DNA of 64,000 nt from Micrococcales bacterium (GCA_021287075.1 JAJTBD010000012.1:49487-113486), one strand, 5' to 3'. Shown: positions 9,911 through 23,177, counted from the stretch's first letter. Numbers and translations are program-made. Notes: generated by a model from the sequence alone, not told the origin.

Positions 9911-10007
9911 GCACAATGACGACCACGGTTGCCGGCCCACCAACAAGCGCCGCGCTCACGACCCGCCACCGGCGCGGATCAGCGCCGGACCGTGGTCGTC
10001 GCTCTGC
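9911..10007. repeat. 97-bp inverted-repeat element, copy 1
   Basis: Arms GCACAATGACGACCACGGT (9911-9929) and its near-complement (9989-10007) match at 16 of 19 positions. A second element of exactly the same length (42648-42744) has related arms and lies in the same orientation relative to its neighbour, just 3' of a minus-strand gene. Both could fold into a long stem. Either a miniature mobile element or a family of long terminator-like hairpins would fit. Confidence 0.6.
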
Positions 10008-10062
10008 GACTCAGTCGTCCCAGGACGACGCACCCGGCGCGATGCTCGTGGGATGGGTCCCG

Positions 10063-11571
10063 TCAGGCCTTCATCGTGCCGGTCTGCATGAAGCGCAGGT
10101 GGAAGTCGAAGGCCTCGCCGAGCAGGTGCGGTGTGTGCCGGCCCCAGGCACCGTCGTCGGCCCGGCCCACGTAGTCGAGCAGCTGGTCCTTGTAGTCCGG
10201 GTGGGCGCAGTGCCTGATGATGCGCTCGGCCCGCTTGCGCGGAGCGCACCCGCGCAGGTCGGCCAGCCCCTGCTCGGTGATCACGACCTGCACGTCGTGC
10301 TCGGTGTGGTCGACGTGGCTGACCATCGGGACGATGCACGAGAGCGCGCCACCCTTGGCCGTCGACGGGGTCACGAAGGTCGACAGATAGGCATTGCGGG
10401 CGAAGTCGCCGGAGCCGCCGATGCCGTTCTGGATGCGGCTGCCCATGATGTGGGTGCTGTTGACATTGCCGTAGATGTCGGCCTCGATCATGCCGTTGCT
10501 CGCGATCACGCCGAGCCGGCGGATCGCCTCGGGGTGGTTGGAGATCTCCTGCGGGCGCAGGATGATCCGCTTGCTGAAGAAGTCGATGTCGTCGTTGAAG
10601 CGGTCCACCCCCGCGGGGCTGAGCGAGAAGGCGGTCGCCGATGCCATCCGCAGCGTGCCCTTCTCGAGCAGGTCGAGCATGCCGTCCTGGAGCACCTCGG
10701 TGTATGCCGTCAGGCCGGTCTTGCCCGACTCGCCCAGCCCCGCGAGCACAGCGTTGGCGATATTGCCGACACCGGACTGGAGCGGCAGGTAGTCGTGGGG
10801 CAGGCGCCCCGCCGTGGCCTCGGCGGCGAGGAAGTCGATGAAGTGGCCGGCGATGGCCTTGGAGTCCTCATCGAGCGGCTTGAAGGCGCTGTTGCGGTCG
10901 GGCGAGTCGGTCTCGACGATCGCGATGATCTTCTCGGGCGGGCAGTGGAAGACCGGGACGCCGATGCGGTCGTCGGGCGAGACGATCGGCAGCGGTTTGC
11001 GGTGCGGCGGCAGCGCGGTGCCGTAGTAGATGTCGTGCATCCCGAACATCTCCATGCGCTGCCACGCGTTGACCTCGAGGATGACCTTGTCGGCCTGGTC
11101 GATCCAGGTCTTGTTGTTGCCGACCGACGCCGACGGGATCAGGTCGCCGTTCTCGGTGATGCCGGTGACCTCGATGAGGGCGACATTGAGCCGGCCGAGG
11201 AAGCCCTCCCAGGTCATCTGGGCGACGTGGCTGAGGTGGACGTCGATGTACTCCATCGTGCCGGCGTTGATCTTGGCGCGGCTGACCGGGTCGGACTGGT
11301 AGGGCAGCCGCAGCTCGATGCCGTCGGCGTCGGCGAGCGCGCCGTCGAGCTCGGGGGCGGTCGAGGCACCGGTCCACACGCCGATGCGGAACTCCTCGCC
11401 CCGCTGGTGGGCGGCCTTGATGCGGTTGGCCAGCGCGACGGGCACCGCCTTGGGATAGCCGGCGCCGGTGAAGCCGCTCATGCCGACGTTGTCGCCGGGG
11501 CTGATCAGGGCGGCTGCCTCGTCGGCCGACATCACCTTGCGGCGGAGGGCCTCGTTGCGGATGCGGCTCAT
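10063..11571 (-). CDS. acetyl-CoA hydrolase / succinyl-CoA:acetate CoA-transferase family protein
   Basis: A 502-aa class I CoA-transferase-type enzyme that moves CoA between acyl-CoA and a carboxylate, commonly succinyl-CoA and acetate, or hydrolyses acetyl-CoA. Visible: ISPGDNVGMSGFTGAGYPKA near residue 25, the region EVTGITENGDLIPSASVGNN, VNAWQRMEMFGMHDIY, and the family motif LQSGVGNIANAVLAGLGES followed by EVLQDGMLDLL. The C-terminal half has ASNGMIEADIYGNVNSTH. The ATG at 11571 (MSRIRNEALRRK) was chosen because upstream sequence belongs to the divergent hydrolase promoter and gene. It interrupts the usual tuf-rpsJ junction. Acetate metabolism is the likely role; hydrolase versus transferase cannot be decided here. 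Confidence 0.9.
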   Translation of the reverse strand: MSRIRNEALRRKVMSADEAAALISPGDNVGMSGFTGAGYPKAVPVALANRIKAAHQRGEEFRIGVWTGASTAPELDGALADADGIELRLPYQSDPVSRAKINAGTMEYIDVHLSHVAQMTWEGFLGRLNVALIEVTGITENGDLIPSASVGNNKTWIDQADKVILEVNAWQRMEMFGMHDIYYGTALPPHRKPLPIVSPDDRIGVPVFHCPPEKIIAIVETDSPDRNSAFKPLDEDSKAIAGHFIDFLAAEATAGRLPHDYLPLQSGVGNIANAVLAGLGESGKTGLTAYTEVLQDGMLDLLEKGTLRMASATAFSLSPAGVDRFNDDIDFFSKRIILRPQEISNHPEAIRRLGVIASNGMIEADIYGNVNSTHIMGSRIQNGIGGSGDFARNAYLSTFVTPSTAKGGALSCIVPMVSHVDHTEHDVQVVITEQGLADLRGCAPRKRAERIIRHCAHPDYKDQLLDYVGRADDGAWGRHTPHLLGEAFDFHLRFMQTGTMKA

Positions 11572-11763
11572 CGCCGGGTCACTTCCTCGTGTGCGTGCGG
11601 CCCGACGGCGCCGAGCCCGTCCGGCTCCAACTCTATTCGGGTCCCACACCTCGGCGCGGCCGGGTGTGCCCCTGGCATATATGGCCTGCGGCACTGCCTT
11701 GGTAGAACCGACTCGAACGCGCCGGCCGACGACGGCGGCGCCCGACCGAGAGGCAGCCCCAAG

Positions 11764-12816
11764 ATGGCCCGCAGCGAGCTCACCGCCCAGACCGTGTCGA
11801 CTCCCCGCCTGGAGACCAATGTGTGGACCTCGGGCCCCGAGGACGGCACTCCCCTGCTGCTGGTCCACGGCAACCTCTCGACCGGCGGCTTCTGGCGTTA
11901 TGTGGCCGATGCGCTGCCCGATGACGTGCGGGTGATCGCCCCCGACCTGCGCGGCTTCGGCGCCACCGAGGCAAAGCCGATCGACGCCACGCGAGGCCTG
12001 GGTGACATGGTCGACGATGTCCACTCACTGCTCGACACCCTCGGGCTGGCGGGCAAGCGCTCGGTCAACGCGGCGGGCTGGTCGATGGGTGCGGGCGTGC
12101 TCAACCAGCTGCTGCTCACCCACCCCGACGACCTGGCCTCGATCACGCTCATCGCGCCCCTCTCCCCCTATGGCTTCGGCGCGACCAAGGGCGAGGACGG
12201 CCAGCCGGTCACCGACGACTTCGCCGGCTCGGGCGGCGGCGGCGCCAACGCGGCATTCGTCGAACGCCTCGCCGCCAAGGACACCAGCGCGGAGGACCCC
12301 CAGGCGAGCCCACGCAATGTCATGGCGGCCTTCTACGGGCCCGGCGACAACACCGACGTCGACATGGACTTCCTCACCGACCAGCTCGTGATGACCCAGA
12401 CCGGCGACGACTTCTATCCCGGCGACAGCGCGCCATCGGGCAACTGGCCGATGGTCTCCCCCGGCGATCGCGGTGTGCTCAACACGATGACGCCCAAGCA
12501 CTACAACGCCTCCGCCATCGCCGACTCGGAGTGGAAGCCGCCGGTGCTCTGGCTGCGCGGCGAGCGCGACCTCGTGGTCTCGGACCGCTCGATGTTCGAT
12601 CTTGCGACCCTCGGCGAGATGGGCGCGGTGCCCGGCTGGCCCGGCGCCGAGGTCATGCCGCCGCAGCCGATGGACAGCCAGACCCGTGCGGTGCTCGGGC
12701 GGTATGCCGCGAACGGCGGCCAGGTGCGCGAGGTCGCCCTCGACGCCACCCACGGCATGCCGCTGGAGATCCCCAGCGAGGTCGCCGACCTGATCGCGGG
12801 CAACCTGGTCCGGTGA
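11764..12816 (+). CDS. alpha/beta-fold hydrolase
   Basis: A 350-aa serine hydrolase with the alpha/beta fold. It has PLLLVHGNLSTGGFW (oxyanion HG motif, near residue 33), the second acidic strand VIAPDLRGFGATEAK, the nucleophile elbow GWSMGAG (near residue 108) and the catalytic histidine context ALDATHGMPLEIP near the C-terminus. The substrate is unknown; sequence resembles haloperoxidase/epoxide-hydrolase-like esterases. Start ATG at 11764 follows a GAGAGG-like site about 10 bases upstream. Divergent from the CoA-transferase gene and overlapping the next gene by 4 bases (GTGA). Confidence 0.85.
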   Translation: MARSELTAQTVSTPRLETNVWTSGPEDGTPLLLVHGNLSTGGFWRYVADALPDDVRVIAPDLRGFGATEAKPIDATRGLGDMVDDVHSLLDTLGLAGKRSVNAAGWSMGAGVLNQLLLTHPDDLASITLIAPLSPYGFGATKGEDGQPVTDDFAGSGGGGANAAFVERLAAKDTSAEDPQASPRNVMAAFYGPGDNTDVDMDFLTDQLVMTQTGDDFYPGDSAPSGNWPMVSPGDRGVLNTMTPKHYNASAIADSEWKPPVLWLRGERDLVVSDRSMFDLATLGEMGAVPGWPGAEVMPPQPMDSQTRAVLGRYAANGGQVREVALDATHGMPLEIPSEVADLIAGNLVR

Positions 12817-13175
12817 GCACTCCACTGCACCACAGCCGGGCCAGCCACATCGTCTATGCGTCGGGGCTGGGCCAGTCCCCCGAGACCAGCTTCCTGCGCC
12901 ACCCCTGGGCTGCGGCCAAGGCGACCGTCGGCCAGGTCAGCAACGGCGGTCGGCTGAGCGTGTATGACGACCGGGTCGAGTTCCGGGCCCACGGCTTCAA
13001 CCTCTCCACCGCCGGTCTGGCCCTCCCGATCGACCGCATCGCCGAGGTCAGCTCCCACCAGCGCCTGGCACAGGCGATCGTGCGCATCCGCATGGTCGAT
13101 GGCTTCAGCGCCGACTTCATCAGCTGGCATCGCCGGGACATCGCCGCGGCCGTCGAGCGGGCCAGGCGGCGCTAG
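12813..13175 (+). CDS. hypothetical protein, PH/GRAM-like fold suspected
   Basis: A 120-aa protein of unknown function. The GTG at 12813 overlaps the hydrolase stop as GTGA, indicating coupled translation; the frame is open further upstream inside the hydrolase gene. The pattern [18 protein letters not shown], then LPIDRIAEV, then [20 protein letters not shown], resembles small PH/GRAM-type domains, in which a beta-rich core is followed by one C-terminal helix ([10 protein letters not shown]). No membrane segment or signal peptide. Probably functions with the hydrolase. Confidence 0.7.
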   Translation: MSTPLHHSRASHIVYASGLGQSPETSFLRHPWAAAKATVGQVSNGGRLSVYDDRVEFRAHGFNLSTAGLALPIDRIAEVSSHQRLAQAIVRIRMVDGFSADFISWHRRDIAAAVERARRR

Positions 13176-13184
13176 CGGGCATGC

Positions 13185-13220
13185 GAGAGGCCCCGCACCC
13201 AGGTGGGTGCGGGGCCTCTC
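13185..13220. terminator. bidirectional terminator between convergent genes
   Basis: Perfect 16-bp stem (13185-13200 and 13205-13220) with a 4-base loop, sitting between the plus-strand small gene and the minus-strand tuf gene. It can serve both. T-runs are absent, as is usual in this GC-rich genome. Confidence 0.85.
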
Positions 13221-13246
13221 GAGGTGAAGGGCTGGTCAGCCAGAGA

Positions 13247-14440
13247 TCACTTGATGATCTTGGTGACGCGGCCGGCGCCGACGGTGCGGCCACCCTCGCG
13301 GATAGCGAACTTCAGGCCCTCCTCCATGGCGATGGGCTGGATGAGCTCAACGCGCATGTCGGTGTTGTCGCCGGGCATGACCATCTCGACACCCTCGGGG
13401 AGGTGCACGACGCCGGTCACGTCGGTGGTGCGGAAGTAGAACTGCGGGCGGTAGTTGTCGTAGAACGGCGTGTGACGGCCGCCCTCCTCCTTGCCCAGGA
13501 TGTAGACCTGGCCCTCGAACTCCGTGTGGGGAGTGATCGAGCCGGGCTTGACGATGACCTGGCCGCGCTCGACGTCCTCGCGCTTGGTGCCACGGAGGAG
13601 CAGGCCGACGTTCTCACCGGCGCGACCCTCGTCGAGCAGCTTGCGGAACATCTCGATGCCGGTGACGGTCGTCTTGGTGGACGCGTCGCGGATACCGACG
13701 ATCTCGATCTCCTCGTTGACGTTGAGGATGCCGCGCTCGATACGACCGGTGACAACGGTGCCACGGCCGGTGATCGTGAAGACGTCCTCGACGGGCATGA
13801 GGAACGGCTTGTCGACGTCGCGCTCCGGCTCCGGGATCGACTCGTCGACGGCGTCCATGAGCTCGAGCACGGAGTTGCCCCACTCGGCGTCGCCCTCGAG
13901 GGCCTTGAGCGCCGAGACGCGGACGACGGGCAGGTCGTCACCGGGGAACTCGTAGGAGGACAGCAGCTCGCGGACCTCCATCTCGACGAGCTCCATGATC
14001 TCCTCGTCGTCGACCATGTCGGCCTTGTTGAGCGCCACGACGATGTAGGGGACGCCGACCTGGCGGGCCAGGAGGACGTGCTCCTTGGTCTGCGGCATCG
14101 GGCCGTCGGTGGCGGCGACCACGAGGATCGCGCCGTCCATCTGCGCCGCACCCGTGATCATGTTCTTCACGTAGTCAGCGTGACCGGGGCAGTCGACGTG
14201 AGCGTAGTGACGCTTCTCCGTCTGGTACTCGATGTGCGCGATGGAGATGGTGATACCGCGCTGCTTCTCCTCGGGCGCCTTGTCGATGTCGTCGAACGCG
14301 AACTGCGGGTTCAGGTCCGGGTACTTGTCGTGCAGGACCTTGGAGATAGCAGCCGTCAGCGTCGTCTTACCGTGGTCAATGTGACCGATGGTGCCGATGT
14401 TGACGTGCGGCTTGGTCCGCTCGAACTTTGCCTTCGCCAC
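13247..14440 (-). CDS. tuf: translation elongation factor Tu
   Basis: EF-Tu delivers aminoacyl-tRNA to the ribosome as a GTPase. The 397-aa protein has GHIDHGKT (P loop, about residues 19-26), the switch region [21 protein letters not shown], and NKADM. Domains II and III follow with [13 protein letters not shown] and [13 protein letters not shown]. Length is normal for actinobacteria. It is followed downstream by a strong hairpin at 13185-13220 and is separated from fusA by 110 bases, so it may also have its own promoter. Confidence 0.99.
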   Translation of the reverse strand: MAKAKFERTKPHVNIGTIGHIDHGKTTLTAAISKVLHDKYPDLNPQFAFDDIDKAPEEKQRGITISIAHIEYQTEKRHYAHVDCPGHADYVKNMITGAAQMDGAILVVAATDGPMPQTKEHVLLARQVGVPYIVVALNKADMVDDEEIMELVEMEVRELLSSYEFPGDDLPVVRVSALKALEGDAEWGNSVLELMDAVDESIPEPERDVDKPFLMPVEDVFTITGRGTVVTGRIERGILNVNEEIEIVGIRDASTKTTVTGIEMFRKLLDEGRAGENVGLLLRGTKREDVERGQVIVKPGSITPHTEFEGQVYILGKEEGGRHTPFYDNYRPQFYFRTTDVTGVVHLPEGVEMVMPGDNTDMRVELIQPIAMEEGLKFAIREGGRTVGAGRVTKIIK

Positions 14441-14550
14441 TTGATGTCCTCCTCAGGACTTCTGTTTCTTGGTGATACGCCGTACGACCAGGCAGGACGT
14501 GGCGTCGTTTATGGGGGTGGTGCTGTGGTGCGCTTCCGGAAGTCTACCGG

Positions 14551-16665
14551 TCACTCACCGCGGGTCTTCTTGATGATCTCCTCGGCCACGGCCTTGGGGA
14601 CCTCGGCGTAGGAGTCGAACTCCATGGAGAAGCTCGCCCGGCCCTGGGTCTTGGACCGGAGGTCACCGACGTAGCCGAACATCTCCGACAGCGGGACGAG
14701 GCCGCGCACGACCTTGGCGCCCGTGATGTCCTCCATGCCCTGGATGTGGCCACGGCGGGAGTTGATGTCGCCGATGACGTCGCCCATGTAGTCCTCGGGC
14801 GTGCGCACCTCGACGGCCATCATCGGCTCGAGCAGGACCGGGTCGGCCTTGCGGACGGCCTCCTTGAGGACCATCGAGCCGGCGATCTTGAACGCCATCT
14901 CCGAGGAGTCGACGTCGTGGTAGGCACCGTCGACCAGGGTGGCCTTGATGCCGACGAGCGGGTAGCCCGCGAGCACGCCGTACTGCATGGCGTCCTGGAT
15001 GCCGGCGTCGACCGACGGGATGTACTCGCGCGGGACGCGGCCACCGGTGACGGCGTTGACGAACTCGTAGAGCTCGCCGTCGGCCGTGTCGAGCGGCTCG
15101 ATGGTGACCTGGACCTTGGCGAACTGGCCGGAGCCACCCGTCTGCTTCTTGTGGGTGTAGTCGTACTTCTCCACGGCGCGGCGGATGGTCTCGCGGTAGG
15201 CCACCTGGGGCTTGCCGACGTTGGCCTCGACCTTGAACTCCCGCTTCATGCGGTCGACCAGGATGTCGAGGTGGAGCTCGCCCATGCCGGCGATGATCGT
15301 CTGACCGGTCTCCTCGTCGAGGGACACCTGGAAGGTCGGGTCCTCCTCGGCGAGCTTCTGGATCGCGGTGCCGAGCTTCTCCTGGTCGCCCTTGGTCTTG
15401 GGCTCGATGGCGACCTGGATGACCGGCTCCGGGAAGGTCATCGACTCCAGCACGACCGGCTGCTGCGGGTCGGACAGGGTGTCACCCGTGGTCGTGTTCT
15501 TCAGACCGATGGCCGCGTAGATGTGGCCGGCCACGGCCTCGTCGACCGGGTTCTCCTTGTTGGCGTGCATCTGGAAGAGCTTGCCGACGCGCTCCTTCTT
15601 CACCTTGGTGGAGTTGAGCACCTGCGAGCCTGCGGCGATGCGGCCGGAGTAGACGCGGATGAAGGTCAGGGTGCCGAAGAAGGGGTGCGCGGCGACCTTG
15701 AACGCCAGGGCCGAGAACGGCTCGGTGGCGTCGGGGTGACGCACGACCTTCTCCTCCTCGTTGCCCGGGGCGTGGCCCTCCATGGAGGCGACGTCGAGCG
15801 GCGAGGGGAGGTAGTCGACAACGGCGTCGAGCATCGGCTGGACACCACGGTTCTTGAAGGCGGAGCCACAGAAGACCGGGTAGAGCTCGGAGGTCACCGT
15901 GAGCTTGCGGATACCCGCCTTGAGCTCGTCGATGCTCAGCTCCTCGCCACCGAGGTACTTCTCCATGAGCTCGTCGTCGGACTCGGCGACGCGCTCGACG
16001 AGGGCGTTGCGGTACTCCTCGGCCTTCTCCTGGAGGTCCGCCGGGATCTCCTGGATCTCGTACTTGGCGCCCATGGTGACGTCACCCTTGGCGTCGCCCG
16101 GCCAGACCAGCGCGCGCATGTAGAGCAGGTCGACGACGCCGATGAAGTCGCTCTCGGCGCCGATGGGCAGCTGCATGACGAGCGGCTCCGCGCCGAGGCG
16201 GTCCTTGATCGTCTGCACGGTGAAGTAGAAGTCCGCGCCGAGCTTGTCCATCTTGTTGACGAACGCGATGCGGGGGACGGTGTACTTGTCGGCCTGACGC
16301 CACACCGTCTCGGACTGGGGCTCGACGCCCTCCTTGCCGTCGAACACCGCGACGGCGCCGTCGAGGACGCGCAGCGAGCGCTCGACCTCGACCGTGAAGT
16401 CCACGTGGCCGGGGGTGTCGATGATGTTGATCTGGTGGCCCTCCCAGAAGGAGGTCACGGCGGCGGAGGTGATCGTGATGCCACGCTCCTTCTCCTGCTC
16501 CATCCAGTCGGTGGTGGAGGCGCCGTCGTGGGTCTCACCGATCTTGCGGTTGACGCCGGTGTAGAAGAGGATGCGCTCCGTCGTCGTCGTCTTGCCGGCG
16601 TCGATGTGCGCCATGATGCCGATGTTGCGGACCTTCTTGAGGTCCGTCAGGACGTCGAGTGCCAC
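14551..16665 (-). CDS. fusA: translation elongation factor G
   Basis: EF-G catalyses translocation. The 704-aa protein begins [20 protein letters not shown] and has the G motifs [44 protein letters not shown] and [12 protein letters not shown], followed by the domain [18 protein letters not shown] region. Single-copy features and operon position (rpsL-rpsG-fusA-tuf) identify it as the housekeeping EF-G rather than EF-G2 or a TetM-like protein. Confidence 0.99.
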   Translation of the reverse strand: MALDVLTDLKKVRNIGIMAHIDAGKTTTTERILFYTGVNRKIGETHDGASTTDWMEQEKERGITITSAAVTSFWEGHQINIIDTPGHVDFTVEVERSLRVLDGAVAVFDGKEGVEPQSETVWRQADKYTVPRIAFVNKMDKLGADFYFTVQTIKDRLGAEPLVMQLPIGAESDFIGVVDLLYMRALVWPGDAKGDVTMGAKYEIQEIPADLQEKAEEYRNALVERVAESDDELMEKYLGGEELSIDELKAGIRKLTVTSELYPVFCGSAFKNRGVQPMLDAVVDYLPSPLDVASMEGHAPGNEEEKVVRHPDATEPFSALAFKVAAHPFFGTLTFIRVYSGRIAAGSQVLNSTKVKKERVGKLFQMHANKENPVDEAVAGHIYAAIGLKNTTTGDTLSDPQQPVVLESMTFPEPVIQVAIEPKTKGDQEKLGTAIQKLAEEDPTFQVSLDEETGQTIIAGMGELHLDILVDRMKREFKVEANVGKPQVAYRETIRRAVEKYDYTHKKQTGGSGQFAKVQVTIEPLDTADGELYEFVNAVTGGRVPREYIPSVDAGIQDAMQYGVLAGYPLVGIKATLVDGAYHDVDSSEMAFKIAGSMVLKEAVRKADPVLLEPMMAVEVRTPEDYMGDVIGDINSRRGHIQGMEDITGAKVVRGLVPLSEMFGYVGDLRSKTQGRASFSMEFDSYAEVPKAVAEEIIKKTRGE

Positions 16666-16751
16666 TCGTTATCTCATCTCGCTCGTTGCGGAAGTGCTTC
16701 GGTGCAGCTCGCGCTGCGGGTCATTCGTGCGGTGGGGTGCACCGCGGTTGG

Positions 16752-16792
16752 CCGGGGGTATGCCGCGTGCTCACCACGCGGCATACCCCCGG
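16752..16792 (-). terminator. GTATGCC-paired hairpin between rpsG and fusA
   Basis: Perfect 18-bp stem (16752-16769 and 16775-16792) with a 5-base loop, beginning 8 bases after the rpsG stop. The stem contains the inverted pair GTATGCCGC / GCGGCATAC. No T-run follows, so within the str operon it may attenuate or mark an mRNA-processing site. Confidence 0.65.
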
Positions 16793-16799
16793 CCGGCTG

Positions 16800-17270
16800 T
16801 CACCAGCGGTAGTGCGCGAAGGCCTTGTTGGACTCGGCCATCTTGTGGGTGTCCTCGCGGCGCTTGACAGCGGCGCCCAGGCCGTTGCTGGCGTCGAGGA
16901 TCTCGTTCATCAGGCGCTCGGTCATCGTCTTCTCACGACGCTGACGGGCGTAGCCCACGAGCCAGCGCAGGGCCAGCGTGGTGGAGCGGCCGGCGCGGAC
17001 CTCGACGGGGACCTGGTAGGTCGCGCCGCCGACGCGGCGGGAGCGGACCTCGAGGGTCGGCTTGACGTTGTCGAGCGCGCGCTTGAGCGTCACGACGGGG
17101 TCGGTGCCGGTCTTCTCGCGGCAGCCCTCGAGGGCGCCGTAGACGATCGTCTCGGCGATCGACTTCTTGCCGTCGAGGAGGATCTTGTTGACGAGCTGGG
17201 TGACGAGCGGGCTGCTGTAGACCGGGTCGACGACCAGGGCGCGCTTCGGAGCGGGACCCTTGCGAGGCAT
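16800..17270 (-). CDS. rpsG: 30S ribosomal protein S7
   Basis: S7 organises the 3' domain of 16S rRNA and contacts E-site tRNA. The 156-aa protein begins [20 protein letters not shown], has [20 protein letters not shown] and [20 protein letters not shown]. The ATG at 17270 overlaps the rpsL stop by one base (TAATG), so the upstream open frame is ignored. Confidence 0.98.
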   Translation of the reverse strand: MPRKGPAPKRALVVDPVYSSPLVTQLVNKILLDGKKSIAETIVYGALEGCREKTGTDPVVTLKRALDNVKPTLEVRSRRVGGATYQVPVEVRAGRSTTLALRWLVGYARQRREKTMTERLMNEILDASNGLGAAVKRREDTHKMAESNKAFAHYRW

Positions 17271-17644
17271 TACTTCTTCTCCTTCTTGGCGCCGTAGCGG
17301 GAGCGGGCCTGCTGACGGTTCTTGACACCCTGGGTGTCGAGCGAGCCACGCACGATCTTGTAGCGGACGCCGGGGAGGTCCTTCACACGGCCGCCACGCA
17401 CGAGCACGATCGAGTGCTCCTGGAGGTTGTGGCCGACGCCCGGGATGTAGGCGGTGACCTCGATGCCGGAGGTCAGCTTGACGCGCGCGACCTTGCGCAG
17501 CGCGGAGTTCGGCTTCTTGGGGGTGGTGGTGTACACACGCGTGCACACGCCACGGCGCTGCGGGGAGCCCTTCAGGGCAGGCGTCTTCTGCTTGACGCTC
17601 TTGTCCTGGCGGCCCTTGCGCACCAGCTGGTTGATGGTAGGCAA
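17270..17644 (-). CDS. rpsL: 30S ribosomal protein S12
   Basis: S12 controls decoding accuracy. The 124-aa protein begins [20 protein letters not shown] and carries [20 protein letters not shown] and [16 protein letters not shown]. The lysines at the two positions where streptomycin-resistance substitutions are known in other bacteria (the KKPNS and VKDLPGV motifs) are wild type. First gene of the str operon; a promoter and a shared leader element lie upstream. Confidence 0.98.
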   Translation of the reverse strand: MPTINQLVRKGRQDKSVKQKTPALKGSPQRRGVCTRVYTTTPKKPNSALRKVARVKLTSGIEVTAYIPGVGHNLQEHSIVLVRGGRVKDLPGVRYKIVRGSLDTQGVKNRQQARSRYGAKKEKK

Positions 17645-17723
17645 CCTGTTGTCTCCGTAGGTCTCTTAGATGTTGTCTGCTCCGCCGGGACCTAGCCCGT
17701 CGGATCTCCTTGTGCTGCCGCCA

Positions 17724-17748
17724 CCGACCCCCGCGCTCGGGTGTGTCG
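17724..17748 (-). promoter_or_regulatory. leader element shared with the S10 operon (copy upstream of rpsL)
   Basis: Near-identical (24 of 25 bases) to the element at 9558-9582. It lies 79 bases upstream of the rpsL ATG, inside the transcript predicted from the promoter at 17919-17947. See the rpsJ copy for the sequence and interpretation. Confidence 0.55.
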
Positions 17749-18013
17749 GAGACGGTGCTCCCACCTGCACTCCCCGCAACCTGGTGGTGCGGGCTGCCCG
17801 GTGAGAGGTGTGCTCTGGCCGTACTCCGTCGCCTGGGGCAGGCCCTCTCGGGCGGTGCCGTCCGGCTGGGAGGCCGTCATCGCTCGTGGCCGAGGGCATG
17901 CCTCAGACACGGTTATCAACGATACCGGTCACGCGGTGAGCGTCCAAATCAGTTGGCGGGGCCTGCGGGCACTCCCGCCCCGGACGTGGTATGCCGCGTG
18001 GCCCGGCCCGCGG
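17749..18013. other. rest of the rpsL leader and gap to the upstream gene
   Basis: The interval 17645-18013 holds no convincing gene. It contains the transcribed leader of the str operon (about 270 bases), the shared element and the promoter. The inverted repeat CCCGCAAC... / GTGGTGCGGG around 17774-17792 can form a small hairpin. One GTATGCCGC motif lies at about 17989 next to the 3' end of the upstream gene. Confidence 0.5.
17919..17947 (-). promoter_or_regulatory. predicted sigma-70-type promoter of the str operon
   Basis: On the minus strand TTGGAC (17942-17947) and TATCGT (17919-17924) are separated by exactly 17 bases. Both fit the housekeeping actinobacterial consensus (TTGaca, TAnnnT). 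A start site near 17912 would give a leader of about 270 bases before rpsL. Confidence 0.65.
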
Positions 18014-18751
18014 CTACAGCCGCAGTGCCAGCGCGGAGTGGTCGGTCAGACCGGCCTCGCGAGGGGTGTGGTCGAGGTCGGCCGCCAGGCCCGCCGTGGC
18101 CAGGTCGGGGGTCACGAAGGCATGGTCATAGCGGCAGCCGGCCCCCGAGTGGTCGACCCACGAGATCTCCGCCGACCCGGCGTGGCTGTGCTGATAGGCG
18201 TCGACCAGCCCCATCGGCCCGACCATTCCCTCATAGACCTCACGCTCCTCGGGCTGGACATAGCGCAGCCCGGCGGCGCTGAGGGGGTCGACGAGGTTGA
18301 GGTCGCCGATGACGACGGTCGGCTCACCGTCGCCGAGCACCTCCACCAGCCAGAGTGCGTATGCCGCGAGCCACTCGCGCTTGCGCTCCCGCTGCGCGGC
18401 GGAGGAGTAGCGCACCGGGTCGCTCGCGGCGCCATAGACGCCGAGCACCCGCACTCCCCCGGCCCGCACCGCCGTCACCCGCTCGGGGAGCACCGGCAGC
18501 GGGGGCAGCTCGAGCGGCTCGAGGTCGACGCCCCGGCCGATGACGCTCACCCCGAGCTCGCGGCCGCCCAGGGCAGGCGAGTGCACCGCATGGCCGGCGG
18601 CACGGCATACCCGCCGGATCAGCCCGCTGCCCTTGGCGGGACCCACCTCGGTGAGCACCAGCAGCTCCTCCTCGCGCAGCCAGAGGTATTCGAGCAGGCC
18701 CTTGGCCCGCCCCTCCGGCGGCGAGGAGACGTTGAGGGTGAGCAGCCGCAC
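18014..18751 (-). CDS. endonuclease/exonuclease/phosphatase family protein
   Basis: A 245-aa member of the metal-dependent EEP superfamily, which cleaves phosphodiester or phosphomonoester bonds. Motifs in order: LLTLNVSSP at the N-terminus, LTEVGPA (metal-binding Glu), VVIGDLNLVDPLS (GDxN), RYDHAFVTPDL and the terminal LTDHSALAL (DH). The substrate could be nucleic acid or a phospho-compound. Starts 4 bases after the preceding VOC-family gene, so the two form an operon inserted between str and rpoBC. Confidence 0.82.
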   Translation of the reverse strand: MRLLTLNVSSPPEGRAKGLLEYLWLREEELLVLTEVGPAKGSGLIRRVCRAAGHAVHSPALGGRELGVSVIGRGVDLEPLELPPLPVLPERVTAVRAGGVRVLGVYGAASDPVRYSSAAQRERKREWLAAYALWLVEVLGDGEPTVVIGDLNLVDPLSAAGLRYVQPEEREVYEGMVGPMGLVDAYQHSHAGSAEISWVDHSGAGCRYDHAFVTPDLATAGLAADLDHTPREAGLTDHSALALRL

Positions 18752-18755
18752 CGCG

Positions 18756-19133
18756 CTACTCCGGCACCGAGACGAGACAGAAGGGGTGCCCGCTGGGGTC
18801 GGCGAACACGCGCCACCCCTTGGGCCCCGGGTTGATCACGTCGGTGAGCGCCCGTGCGCCCGCGGCCAGGACTCTCTCGGTCGAGGTGGCCAGGTCATCG
18901 ACGAGGAGGTCGAGGTGCAGGTGCTGCCCGCCGCGGTCGTCCGGCCACGGCGGCGGCGCATAGCCTTCGACGCGGTGGAAGGACAGCCGCCCGACCTGCT
19001 CCCACCGCAGCGTCACCCAGTCGCCGTCGATCTCCGGCTCGTCCAGATCGAGGATCTCGCGCCAGAACGCTGCCAGGGCAACGGGATCGGAGCATTCGCG
19101 GATGAGCTGGGTCAGGGTCCCGACGGCGGCCAT
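18756..19133 (-). CDS. VOC family protein (glyoxalase/bleomycin-resistance-like)
   Basis: A 125-aa single vicinal-oxygen-chelate domain. It has the N-terminal half TQLIRECSDPVALAAFWREI and the paired half QHLHLDLLVDDLATSTERVL, ending DPSGHPFCLVSVPE, the typical last strand with the metal-ligand Glu. HLHLD is the second metal-binding strand. The reaction is unknown. ATG at 19133 is preceded by TAACGT with a 6-base spacer, suggesting a leaderless transcript that also covers the EEP gene. Confidence 0.82.
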   Translation of the reverse strand: MAAVGTLTQLIRECSDPVALAAFWREILDLDEPEIDGDWVTLRWEQVGRLSFHRVEGYAPPPWPDDRGGQHLHLDLLVDDLATSTERVLAAGARALTDVINPGPKGWRVFADPSGHPFCLVSVPE

Positions 19134-19139
19134 GACCCG

Positions 19140-19145
19140 ACGTTA
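19140..19145 (-). promoter_or_regulatory. -10 box of a leaderless promoter (VOC-EEP pair)
   Basis: TAACGT on the minus strand ends 6 bases before the ATG at 19133, placing the transcription start at or next to the start codon. Confidence 0.5.
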
Positions 19146-19175
19146 GCCGACGAGAGGTATGCCGCGGGCACGCCG

Positions 19176-19209
19176 GAGGGGGCCGGCCCCAGCTGGGACC
19201 GGCCCCCTC
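19176..19209 (-). terminator. terminator downstream of rpoC
   Basis: GAGGGGGCCGG (19176-19186) pairs exactly with CCGGCCCCCTC (19199-19209) around a 12-base loop that can pair further. It begins about 25 bases after the rpoC stop and separates the rpoBC operon from the VOC gene. Confidence 0.75.
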
Positions 19210-19233
19210 TCGGAGACTGCTAACTGCTCGTCG

Positions 19234-23118
<3,885 letters not shown>

Positions 23119-23177
23119 GTGTGTCCTTCTCTCGTGTCTCTGGGGAAGTCAGTGGTCTGAACGGTTGGTCGCTGGCT

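Larger units (their letters stand above)
9503..10062. other. long leader and intergenic region upstream of rpsJ
   Basis: About 560 bases without a convincing gene. Nearest rpsJ is a long leader with the 25-base element shared with the str operon. A weak minus-strand promoter candidate is TTGGCC and CACACT with a 17-base spacer within about 9768-9796; another is TTGACG at 9752-9757 without a good -10. Two GTATGCC-type motifs lie at about 9829 and 9899. A 97-bp inverted-repeat element follows at 9911-10007, just beyond the 3' end of the CoA-transferase gene. Confidence 0.5.

Noticed and set aside
9929..10007. Small protein gene ending in the (N/S)DDHG peptide within the 97-bp elements
   Set aside because: The frame has no shared upstream sequence or start in the two copies, and the region pairs as a hairpin. 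The shared peptide is explained by the conserved arm.
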